This document shows, one piece after another, positions 22,144-32,739 of a DNA stretch of 64,000 nt. The stretch's first letter is position 1, and each line of letters starts with the position of its first letter. Location: the NCBI RefSeq assembly GCF_032452875.1, contig NC_083881.1, positions 59,465,689-59,529,688 on the forward strand. Direction: 5' to 3'. The stretch comes from Bos javanicus (lineage: Eukaryota > Chordata > Mammalia > Artiodactyla > Bovidae). The translations under genes were made by a program, and so were the position numbers. The notes under the pieces were generated by a model, which was given only the letters and a program-made list of their open reading frames with translations, searched no databases and was not told the DNA's origin.

Positions 22144-23888
22144 TTTTCTCCATTGAGAATCTCTTGTCAAATATTAGTTGAAGCTAAATATGAGAATTAA
22201 TTTCTGAGCTCTAGATTCTGTTCTATTGGTTTATATGTCTTTTTATGTCAGTACCATATTGTTTTGATTATGATAGCTTTGAAATATAGTTTAAAATCAG
22301 TAAGTGTGATCTTTCACCCTTGTTTTTTTTCTCAGAAATGCTTTGGGTGTCTGGGGTCTTTTGTAGCTCCATATGAATTTTAGAATTATTTTTCTTTTTT
22401 AGTGAAAAATGTCATTGGAATTTTGATATGAGTTGCACTGAATCTATAGATGGCTTTGAGTAGTAAAGATATTTTTAAAATAACAGTTCCTCCAATTCAT
22501 AACAATGGGATAGCTTTCTGTATATTTTTGTCTTTAGTTTCTTGCATCAATGTCTTATAAACATCAGAGTGCAGATATTTCATTTCCTTGGTTAAATTTT
22601 TCCTAAGTATTTTTTAGATGCTATTTTAAATGGCATTGTTCTTTTGGGGGCTTTTTCAGATGGTTTATTGTTAGTGTTTAGAAACACAACTGACCTTTGT
22701 ATATTACTTTTATGTACTAAAACTTTACTTAATTCCTTTATTAGGTCTAACAGTTTTGGTGGACCCTTTGGTATTTTTCTAAATATAAGATCACATCACC
22801 TGCAAACAGGGCAATTTAACTTCTCTTCCTTACTGATTTGGATGTCTTTTATTTTGTTTTCTTTCCTAATTATTCTGGCTAGGACTTTCAATATGTTGAA
22901 TAGGAGTGTTATCAGTGGGCATCCTTATCTTGTTCTTGATATTGGAGGAAAGCTTTTAACCTTTCACCATTGAGTATGATGCTATTTGGGGGCTTGTCAT
23001 ATATGGACTTTATTATGTTAAGGTGTGTTCCTTCTATATTCAATTTCTGGAGTGTTTATAATAAAAGAATACTGAATTTTGTCAAATTTTTTTTCTGTAT
23101 CTATTGAGATGTTGATATAATTTTAGTATTGCATTCTATCAGTGTGGTGAATCAGATGGATCACTTTGTGTATGTTGAACCATCCTTGAATCCTAGGGAT
23201 AATTTGCATTTGTTCACAGTGTATGATCCTGTTAGTGTGTTGTTCAATTTGGTTTGCTAATACACTGTTGAGAATTTTTACATCTATATTCATGTGGAAT
23301 ATCAGCCTGTAGTTTTCTTGTAGTATCCTTATATGCCTTATTTGCCAGAATAATGCTGGTCTTGTAAAACAAGTTTGGAAAATCTCACCTCCATTTTAAT
23401 TTTTCTGAAGCATTAATGTTAATTTAATTAATGTTAACAGAAATGTTAATTTCCATAGTTGCGAATTTTCTGAGTTTTCTGTTGTTATTGATTTCTAGTT
23501 TCATTCCATTGTGATAAAGAGATACTTGGTATAATTTCAGTATTCTTAAAGGAATGATTGGCAATAGTTCTTCTTTAAATGTTGAATAGAATTCACCAGT
23601 AAAACCATCTCATCCTGGACTTTTTTTGTTTGTTTGTTTGGAGATTTTTGATTATGTGATCTCCTGACTAGTAATTGGCCTGTTCGTATTTTCAATATCT
23701 TTATGATTCAGACTTGGTAGGTTGTATGTGTCTAGGGATTTATTTGTTACTTTTAGGTTAACCAACTTATTGGCATATGACTATTTACAAATAGTCGGTT
23801 ATGATCTTTTCCTTTTCTGTGATATCATTTGTAATGTGTCCTTTTTCATCTCTGATTTTATTTGAGTCTTATCATTTTTTTTTTCCTT

Positions 23889-24090
23889 AGGACTTCCCTG
23901 GTGGCTCAGATGGTAAAGCATCTGACTACAATGTGGGAGACCCGGTTTCAGTCCCTGGGTTGGGAAGATCTCCTGGAGAAGGAAATGGCAACCCACTCCT
24001 ATATTCTTGCATGGACAGAGAAGGCTGGTAGGCTATAGCCCATGGGGGTTGCAAAAAGTCAGACATGACTGAGCAACTTCACTTTCACTG
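23889..24090 (+). mobile_element. Bov-tA SINE, left of the tRNA pseudogene
   Basis: Head GACTTCCCTGGTGGCTCAGA, body GAAGATCTCCTGGAGAAGGA, with a short internal deletion near 24010, tail TGAGCAACTTCACTTTCACT. Resembles the copy at 24230-24430. Confidence 0.9.
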
Positions 24091-24142
24091 TACTGTCTTA
24101 AAATCAGTTAATCTAAGTCTTCTGAATCATTTTCTTACTGCT

Positions 24143-24217
24143 GTCTCCATAGTGCAATCGGTTAGTGCATTCAGCTCTTAACTGTAAAGGTTGGTGGTTC
24201 GAGTCCACCCAGGGACG
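24143..24217 (+). tRNA. tRNA-Asn-like pseudogene with CTT anticodon
   Basis: Seen: a 75-base unit with a good A box (TAGTGCAATCGG), an exact B box (GGTTCGAGTCC) and a paired T arm (GGTGG/CCACC). The body matches nuclear tRNA-Asn, whose loop is CTGTTAA; here it is CTCTTAA, changing the anticodon from GTT to CTT (a Lys anticodon). An extra base after the anticodon stem disturbs pairing, and the last two acceptor pairs mismatch. There is no clear T-run terminator directly after it. It lies between two Bov-tA SINEs. Most likely a decayed or retroposed tRNA gene, not a functional Lys tRNA. Confidence 0.8.
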
Positions 24218-24229
24218 GTGGGGTGGCAT

Positions 24230-24430
24230 TGACTTCCCTGGTGGCTCAGACAGTAAAGCGTCTGCCTACAATGTGGGAGATCCAGGTTCAATCCCTGGGT
24301 CGGGAAGGTCTCCTGGAGAAGGAAATGGCAACCCACTCCAGTATTCTTGCCTGAAAAATCCCATAGACAGAGAATCCTGGTAGGCTACAGCCCAAAGAGT
24401 CAGACACAACTGAGCGACTTCACTTTCACT
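24230..24430 (+). mobile_element. Bov-tA SINE, right of the tRNA pseudogene
   Basis: Head GACTTCCCTGGTGGCTCAGA, body GAAGGTCTCCTGGAGAAGGA, tail TGAGCGACTTCACTTTCACT. Same subtype as the left copy, with a short deletion near the end of the body. Confidence 0.9.
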
Positions 24431-25289
24431 GTACTTTCTTTTTTCTTAGTCCTTATTATTTCCTTTCTGTTGCTAACATTGGGCTTAGTTTATTTTTCCT
24501 TTTCTAATTCCTGTGTATAGTTAAGTTTTTATTTGAGATCTTTTCTGGGGTGTAACGTAGAAGTTTACCACTGTGAACTTTCTTGTTAGTACTGCTTTTG
24601 CTGCATCCTAGAAGTTGTGGCAGGTTGACTTTCCACTTTTGTTTGTTTTAAAGTATTTTTTATTTCACTTTAGATTTCTTTATCCATGGGTTGTTTAGAA
24701 ATGTTAATTTCCATAGTTGTGAATTTTCTAGTTTTTCTGTTGTTATTGATTTCTAGTGTCATTCCACTGTGCTCAAAGAGATACTTGGTATAATTTTAAT
24801 CTTCTTAAATTTGCTAAGACTTTTTTTTTTTACTTAACATATGATCTATTCTGGAGAATTTTATTAGCACTTGAGAATAATGTGTATACTGCAAATATTA
24901 GATGCAATATTCTATGTCTGTTAAGTCCATTTCATATAAAATGTAATTCAAGTGCAGCATTTCCTTATTGATTTTCTAACTGATCATCTATCCATTTTTG
25001 AAAGTGAATATTGATGTACCTTGATATTCTACTATTATTTTCTGTTGTCTATTTCTCCCTTCAGATCTGCTAGTATCTGTTTAATATGTTTAGATCCTCT
25101 TGCATTAGGTGCATATGTATTTATGATTTTTATAGACTCTGATGCATTGACCTCTTTATCATTATATAATAAGCTCCCTTTGTCTCTTATTACAGTTTTT
25201 TAAATTTACATAGATTTTTAAATTCATTCAAGTACTCTGTGCCTATTGATTAGAGAATTTAATCCATTTACATTTAAAGTAATTACTGA

Positions 25290-25503
25290 TAAGTAGGGTG
25301 GCAGGTGGTAAAGAATCCACCTGGCAATGCAAGAGATGCAGGAGACACAGGTTCTATCCCTGAGTCAGAACGATCCCCTGGAGTAGGAAATGGCAGCCCA
25401 ATCCAGAATTCTTGCCTGGAAAATTCCATGAACAGAGGAGTCTGGCAAGTTACAGTCCATGGGGTCCCAAAGAGTCGAACATGACTGAGCAACTGAGCAC
25501 ACA
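25290..25503 (+). mobile_element. Bov-tA SINE
   Basis: Degraded head (GGCAGGTGGTAAAGAATCCA), body CGATCCCCTGGAGTAGGAAA, tail GACTGAGCAACTGAGCACAC. Within the L1 block. Confidence 0.87.
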
Positions 25504-25707
25504 TGCAGAGATGTTACTAATGACATCTTATTGTTTTCTGGCTTTTATGTAGTTTTCCTCTTCCTTTCTTTCTATTTTTCTTTGTGAATTGATGATTTTC
25601 CATAATGGTATGATTTGATTTCCTTCTCATTGCTTTTTGTATATATAGTGTAGGTGTTTGTTTTGTGGTCACCATTACATTTACATAAAACATTTTATAG
25701 ATATAAT

Positions 25708-26504
25708 CAGTTCAGTTCAGTTCAGTCACTGTCATGTCCAACTCTTTGCGACACCAGGAATCACAGCACGCCAGGCCTCCCTGTCCATCACCAACTCCCG
25801 GAGTTCGCTGAACTCACATCCATCGAGTCAGTGATGCCATCCAGCCATCTCATCCTCTGTCGTCCCCTTCTCCCCCTGCCCCCAATCCTCCCAGCATCAG
25901 AGTCTTTTCCAATGAGTCAACTCTTCGCATGAGGTGGCCAAAGTACTGGAGTTTCAGCTTTAGCATCATTCCTTCCAAAGAACACCCAGGGCTGATCTCT
26001 TTCAGAATGGACTAGTTGGATCCCCTTGCAGTCCAAGGGACTCTCAAGAGTCGTCTCCAACACCACAGTTCCAAAGCATCAGTTCTTCGGCGCTCAGCTT
26101 TCTTCACAGTCCAACTCTCACATCCATACATGACTACTGGAAAAACCATAGCCTTGACTAGATCGATCTTTGTTGGCAAAGTAATGTCTCTGCTTTTCAA
26201 TATGCTATCTAAGTTGGCCATAACTTTCCTTCCAAGGAGTAAGCGTCTTTTAATTTCATGGCTGCAGTCACCATCTGCAGTAATTTTGGAGCCCAAAAAA
26301 ATAAAGTCTGATGTGGTTTCCACTGTTTCCCCATCTATTTGCCATGAAGTGATGGCACGAGATGCCATGATCTTCGTTTTCTGAATGTTGAGCTTTAAGC
26401 CAACTTTTTCACTCTCCTCTTTCACTCTCCTCAAGAGGCTTTTTAGTTCCTCTTCACTTTCTGCCATAAGAGTGGTGTTATCTGCATATCTGAAGTTATT
26501 GATA
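25708..26504 (-). mobile_element. BovB LINE, 5'-truncated, with an unusually long target duplication
   Basis: Minus-strand BovB 3' end and RT C-terminal part; the RT active-site motif reads YADN (second Asp lost). It is bounded by direct repeats at 25655-25707 and 26505-26556 (TGTTTGTTTTGTGGTCA at the start, TTTTATAGATATAAT at the end) that differ mainly by a one-base deletion. The duplicated DNA is L1-block sequence, so the insertion limits are well defined. Confidence 0.92.
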
Positions 26505-27914
26505 TGTTTGTTTTGTGGTCACATTACATTTACATAAAACATTTTATAGATATAATGGTGTTTTAATTAATAGCAACAAGTTTTATCACCTATGATAATT
26601 CTGCCTTTTTATGCTCCCTTATTGATTTTTTGATGTCACAATTTACCTCTTTTTATTTTGTGTATTTGTTAGAAATTTAGAGTAGCTAAAGTTATTTTTA
26701 AAATTCCTGACTCTTAATCTTTATTCTATAGTTAAATGATTAACTCATCATAAAATTACAGAATTAGAGTTTTATAATCTGACCATATACTTGCCTTTAC
26801 CAGTGTTGTATATTTCATATGTTTCCATGTTAATAACTAGAGTTCTTTTATTTTAGCTTGAAGAACTTCTTTCAGTATTTCATTAAGGCAAGTCTAGTGA
26901 TGATGAACTTCCTTAGCTTTTTCTATCTATGAATGGCTTTATCTCTCTTTCATTTCTTAAGGACAGCTTTGCAAGATAAAGTATTCTTGATTGGAAGGTT
27001 TTTTTTTTTTTTCTTTCAATACTCTGAATAAATCATCCCACTGCATCCTGGACTGTAAGCTTTCTGCTGATAAATCCTCTGATACCCTTAAGGAGTTTCC
27101 TTTGTAAGTAATAAGCTTCTTTTCTCTTTATTCTTAAAATATTCTCTATTTATCTTTGATTTTAAATTTTTTATTATAATTATAATGTGTCTTGAAGAAG
27201 ATATTTTGAGTTGAATTTGTTTGGGCACCTGTGATCTTCAAGAACATGCATGGCCAAATCTTTCCCCAGATTTTAGAAAGTTTTCCATAATTATTTTTTA
27301 AAATAAGTTTTCTATTCTCTTTTCCTGTCCTTTAGGAACTCCAATAATTTGCAAATTGGTTCATTTGATGGTATACTATAGATCACATAAACTTTCTTCA
27401 CTTTTATTATTACTTTTTCTTTGTTGTCTAAATGGATAGTTTCAAAGGTTCTGTCTTCTATTTCTTAGATTCTTTATTTTACTTGATTCATTTTGTTGCT
27501 GATACTCTCTATTGCTGTTTTTTGTTTCATTCATTGCATTCTTTACCTCAGTAGTTTTATTTTATGATTCTTTTGAATGATTTTTACCTCTATTAAACTT
27601 ATTTTGTTTATAATTTGTTTACCTGGTTTATTGAATTGTGTTTCTCTTTTTTCTTATAGCTCAGTGAGCTTTCTTAAAGCAGTTATTTTTAATTCTTTAT
27701 TAGGCAGTTTGCAGCTGTCTATGTCTTTTGGGTTATTATAGTATGTTTGGACTATTATAATATGTTTGTGGTGTCATAGTTCCTTGATTTTTCATACTCC
27801 TTGAAGTCTTACATTGTTGACTTCACATTTTAAGTAGTGGTCAGATCCTCCAATCTTTACTATCTGATTTTGGAAAAGAATTACCTTCTTTTAGGCCTAC
27901 TAGGGTTTCTGAGG

Positions 27915-28176
27915 GCAAAGGCACCCCACACCAGTACTTTTGCCTGGAAAATCCCATGGGTGGAGGAGCCTGGTAGGCTGCAGTCCATGGGGTCGCTAAG
28001 AGTCAGACACAACTGAGCGACTTCACTTTCACTTTCATGCATTGGAGAAGGAAATGCCAACCCACTCCAGTGTTCCTGCCTGGAGAATCCCAGGGACGGC
28101 GGAGCTTGGTGGGCTGCCGTCTATGGGGTCGCACAGAGTCGGACACGACTGAAGTGACTTAGCAGCAGCAGCAGCA
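27915..28176 (+). mobile_element. Bov-A2 SINE, CAG end at right
   Basis: Two monomers read in the orientation opposite to most copies in the window, ending in (CAG)n at 28162-28176. Flanked by AGGGTTTCTGAGG on both sides (about 27902 and 28176), a 13-base target duplication. Confidence 0.92.
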
Positions 28177-30800
28177 GGGTTTCTGAGGTTTTCTTGGACA
28201 TTCTTTAGATATTCTTGCTCCACACTTCTTGCTCCCTCTTGTGGCAGAATTATTAACCTTGTGTGCTTTCTCTCTATCCTGTTGCCCGCAAGCCAATTAC
28301 TGACTCTCCTTTTTGCTTACTCAAAGGCAATATTAAATGTGTTAAATGTTCAAGTTCGTGGTCACTTCCTCACCCATGGATTCTGTTCAGCTTTCTGCAC
28401 ATGCTCACTGACTGTCTGATGAAACTTGTTCTTGCTACCACCAAGAGCTGTACAGGGAGTCAGTCATGGAGTTGAGGTGTACAGTGTGCTGTGGGTGCCT
28501 GTATGTCAGGTAGGTGGATCCATGGGTGAGGCACCCCCGTGACTATGAAATGGGTTTCTTGTTGGAGTCCATGATGCAGTTTAGTAGGATCCATGCTCCT
28601 CTAATGCATTCCTGGATGCTGTTCTTCTAGCTGTCTACTATCTTTCAGTCCTACAGCTTGTAACTCAGTCCTCCAGATAAGAGTGAGAGAGAAATCGGCC
28701 TCTGGAAGCATACCACAGAGCTCAGAAAGCTAGTCTCTTACTCATGTTCATATTTTCTTCCTTAGGAGAAATCATGGACTGAAAACCACTCTCTTGGAAC
28801 TTAACTGTGCAATCTGGTGGGAGTGGAGGCGGGGATGATGTGGCAAACTCAAGCTGTTCCTCTCACCTTCTTCAGTTTGTCCAGTCTCAGATATTTTGTT
28901 CTAACAATGGGCTGGGACTTCTCTACTGGACTCCTGGACTTCCAGAAAAGCTCTTTCATCCATGAATGATTGTCTAGTCTGTGTTCTCAAGGTCTCCTGG
29001 TCTGTGAATAAGCAGTCCCGGAGCCAGTTCCTGGGCCACTGCAGGATCCACCGCCAGAACCAAAGTCTGTTTGCTTACTACCCTATACATAGGTGGTCAA
29101 GACTTTTCCTGGGCATCTTAGTTTGGTGGTGTTGGATCCCAAAGCTTCCACAAAAGCACTTTTTCTGTAACGGTTGCCAAATAGTTGTCGATGGAGGGAT
29201 TCCACAAAGGATAATTTATTCCACCTTCCTACTAACATTACTCATCTCCTTCAATTTTTGAATACAGTGCTTCATTGGCATCTATTTTCAGTGTTGTTCT
29301 GAGAAGTCTGATACTATTCTGATTCCTTATCCACTGAATGTAGCCTGCTTTCCCCACCCCCCCGCCCCCAGTCACCCCCTAGATGCTTTCGAGATCTTCT
29401 CTTTACCCTCAATCTTCTGAAATTTAATAATGTGAAAATATGTTTCCCTGTCTTTCCATGTACTGAGCTGGGCACTTATTGAGCCATTTTAGTCTAGAAA
29501 CCTGTGGTTTGCCATCGGTTCTGATAAGTTTCTTTGTATTATCTCTGTCTTTGGATTTATTGTTATCTTGGGCCTCCTTGAATGGATACTACTGTTTTCC
29601 TTCACGTCTTTCTCTGGCTACTTTTTTACTTTCTGGAAAATTTCTTTAGTTTGTTCTTTTGAATCTTCACTGCAATTTTTATTTATATGATGATGTTTTA
29701 ATATTTAAACTTCTTTTTTGTTTTTAGATCTAAAGAGTCTTTTCAACATCCTATTTTTGTTTCTTCTCTTTTTCTTTCTGTTGCCAGTAATTATAAATCT
29801 TCTTTTTTGAAGATTTCTTTAGTTCCCTGAAAATTTTCTGTTTCTTCAGTGTTTATTTTTTTTCTTTCATATTAGAATTTTTCCATAAAGCTTTGGTTAT
29901 TCTTGGTTTTCTGTTCCTAATATTCCTGACACACTAAAACCTTTATTGGAAGTTTATGCCTATGGATAGAATGGAGTTTGGGTAGTGCTTGTCAAAGGGT
30001 AGACTTTGGGTGATGATAGGGCAGGGATCTTGATGATAAAGGTTCCTGTCTATACTTCTAAGTATGTTTATCTTGAGTTCAACACAGAGCTCATCTTGAG
30101 AAACTTTTCTTGAGTTTCTCCCAGAAGAAAAATTCTTCAGTCCTTAGTCAGAGAAGAGCTTTAATATCTCATGGCTCAGTGTGTAGTCTTTCATTTAATC
30201 TTTCCTTCTAATATAGTGTCTGCACCTTTGGTTAATATCACTGAATACAAAATCTCTCTGGGTTTACTCTCTAATGAGTAAGTCTCAGCTTTCAGTAAGG
30301 GATGGTGAAGTTGACATCCGGCAGTGTGGTATAGGAGGAAGTTTAGAGGTATCATTTATCCTTACACAGACTTTGCACCAATCCTTGTATTTCCAATTGC
30401 ACCTGCATCTCACTTTCAGGGATATCTGTTATTTCTATCCCATACATTTTCTTTTCTTTTCACTCTCACTTTTCTGAAGTATAGCCTTAAATATCCTCCT
30501 CATAATGTATACATATGAAATAAAACTCCTGAATCTGTATATGAAGATGTATTTCTTTTTCTCTCATCCTCAGTTGATAGTTTAGCTGGGAATATAATTT
30601 TAGGTTTAAAAATCATGTTTTCTCCCCCAACATATTTGGGAAGGCATCACTCTATTGTCTTCTAGCATTCTGTATTTTTGGTTGAAAATCTGATACTTGT
30701 CAGAAAACTTTGTATGTTATCTATTCCTTATTTGTGGATGCTTATATTATTTTCCCATTAACATGCTCTTCTGGAATTTTACACTTACATACTATTCAAC

Positions 30801-31569
30801 ATTATGAATTTCAACCCAGCAGTAAGCTTTCCTCTGACATCCCTAACAGAAGCCTGGTTTCATTGAGATAACTCCTCCTCCTCTACACAGACCTAGTGAT
30901 TCAATTAAACTTGCTTCATTTCTACCCTAGGAATGATCTTTAATTAATTCTAATCTTGTAATATGATCTCATCTCCCTTGTTAGTGATTGTTTTAGGAAC
31001 AGGCAAGGGACCCAATTCTGGAAAAAGGGAGAGTTGCTGGAGGCTTTTGGGGGAATCCTTTATCGCTCTTAAGAGAGAATTATTGGGAGCCTGTTTCTTT
31101 CTTTCCTTTTGGAAACAGAAAAGGAAGAATATTGCATCATTTGCTTCTGTCATTCATTTATGACAATGAGGTAAGCTATCTCTAAAACAAAGCCAATCCG
31201 CAGAGGAGAATAGCATTCAAACAAAGCTGAAGCCTGATCATACTAGGCTTGGCATCGTCTTTGCTTTTAGATTCCCTGTTATATGAGCTAATAAGATTTC
31301 TTATTGTTTAAGACAGTTTCTATTGGTTTTTTGTTACTCAAAACTGAAAGTGTCTTAAGTAAGTTGTAGAAAAGCATTTCATCTTTCACTCTGAGTCACG
31401 TGAACTGAAGAGTGGGTTAGGTGGGTAGGGAATAGGATTATCATCCTGCATTGTAGTTTAATAGTCAGACTTTGAGTTTAGCCAGTAGCATCACTTCCAC
31501 TCTCTGCACCTGACAGTTCTAAGCCTTATGCCTCTTTACGTGTCATATACAACATGATACTGTCATAGG
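30801..31569. other. Unassigned intergenic sequence
   Basis: No gene or confident repeat. 31310-31340 has a short stretch like an MLT-type LTR, too weak to call. Confidence 0.4.
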
Positions 31570-31768
31570 GTCTAGAGACAGAGTACAGAGCTCTGCCACT
31601 TTTTATCTAGGTACTAGTTGCTTGTTATTAAATGTCTTCATGTTTTAGTTTACTCATATTTAAAATGAAAATATAATGGTATCTACTGCAGCGAGAATAG
31701 TTGTATTAAATGAGTTACCATGTGTAAAGTGTTTGGCATGTAGAAAGTGCTGTTTAATTGTTAGCTTT
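31570..31768 (+). mobile_element. MIR SINE
   Basis: The sequence follows the MIR layout: CTCTGCCACT, then a TTAGTTTACTCATATTTAAA core, then TTAAATGAGTTACCATGTGT and AAGTGTTTGGCATGTAGAAA. An old mammal-wide tRNA-derived SINE, substantially diverged. Confidence 0.85.
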
Positions 31769-32433
31769 TACCAAATTACTCCACATTTTTTCGCCTCTTC
31801 ATTTTTAGCAACAGTACCTTAATCAGTTCAAGATGTTCAGTTAAAAGTACTAATTTTCAGAGATTACATTCTAGCTAGATTTGGCTGTATAATGCAGTTC
31901 AGACCAATAAAATGCAAGCAAAAAACTACTGGATGAGGCTTTGAAAGAACCTGCCAAAATGTTTTTGCTCAACAGCCATAATGTATCTTTTCTTCTTGCC
32001 TCACCCCCTCCTTTGTATATGGAATGGGACATGATGCTTGTATATACAAGATCTATCTTGCCATCACAGGAACAAAATCCACACATTTGACAGAGAGAAG
32101 AGCCAATGCTTACAACTTCCCTTAGCAACATATCAACCTTGAAGTACCATAGAATTCTTACTCTATGAGGAGGAAAACACCTGTTTTGTTAAGCACTGAA
32201 CTGGGGTTTCTGTTACATGCAGCCAGAGGCAGTCCTGACTTCTTCTACTCATTGGATCGTCCAGGTGGGGTGGTATGCTCTTCTAGCCTTTTGAAATCTT
32301 GGTTTTAAGGAAGTTATTTTCTTATTCTGCTTTATACTTCAATAGATTTCCATCCTCTTGTCACATTTTAGATATTGTCTAGTTATCTGCAAGTAATTTC
32401 ATTAACTTCTTCCATCCTCCTTACTTTCAAGGT
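31769..32433. other. Unassigned intergenic sequence
   Basis: No coding signal. 32200-32250 (GGGTTTCTGTTACATGCAGC) resembles a fragment of an MLT1-type LTR, not certain. Confidence 0.4.
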
Positions 32434-32446
32434 TTACTCCTTTTCT

Positions 32447-32725
32447 GCTGTTGCTGCTGCTGCTAAGTTGCTTCAGTCGTGTCCGACTCTGTGCGACCCC
32501 AGAGACGGCAGCCCACCAGGCTCCCCTGTCCCTGGGATTCTCCAGACAAGAACACTGGAGTGGGTTGCCATTGCCTTCTCCAATGCATGAAAGTGAAAAG
32601 TGAAAGTGAAGTCGCTCAGTCGTGTCCGACTCTTTGCGACCCCATGGACTGCAGCCCACCAGGCTCCTCCGCCCATGGGATTTTCCAGGCAAGAGTACTG
32701 GAGTGGGGTGCCATTGCCTTCTCTG
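32447..32725 (-). mobile_element. Bov-A2 SINE (dimer) with 13-bp target duplication
   Basis: (GCT)n head, two well-preserved monomers, end at TTGCCTTCTC. TTACTCCTTTTCT is present at 32434-32446 and 32726-32738. The good preservation implies a young insertion. Small open frames across it on both strands are SINE artefacts. Confidence 0.94.
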
Positions 32726-32739
32726 TTACTCCTTTTCTA

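Larger units (their letters stand above)
19205..30800 (-). mobile_element. Old L1 LINE block, antisense, interrupted by many younger insertions
   Basis: Between the inserted elements the plus strand reads as the complement of L1: the 3' end near 19205-20240 (TTTTATTGAAATATAATTTA), ORF2-derived sequence at 20480-25280 (for example ATATACCCAGAAGTGGGATT, TCATTCCATTGTGATAAAGA) and further 5' L1 sequence to roughly 30800. The order of segments is collinear with one minus-strand L1 or two stacked ones; I cannot separate these by eye. Frames are thoroughly broken. Inserted within it are Bov-A2, Bov-tA, two BovB copies and a tRNA pseudogene. The section above about 28200 is the least certain. Confidence 0.7.
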
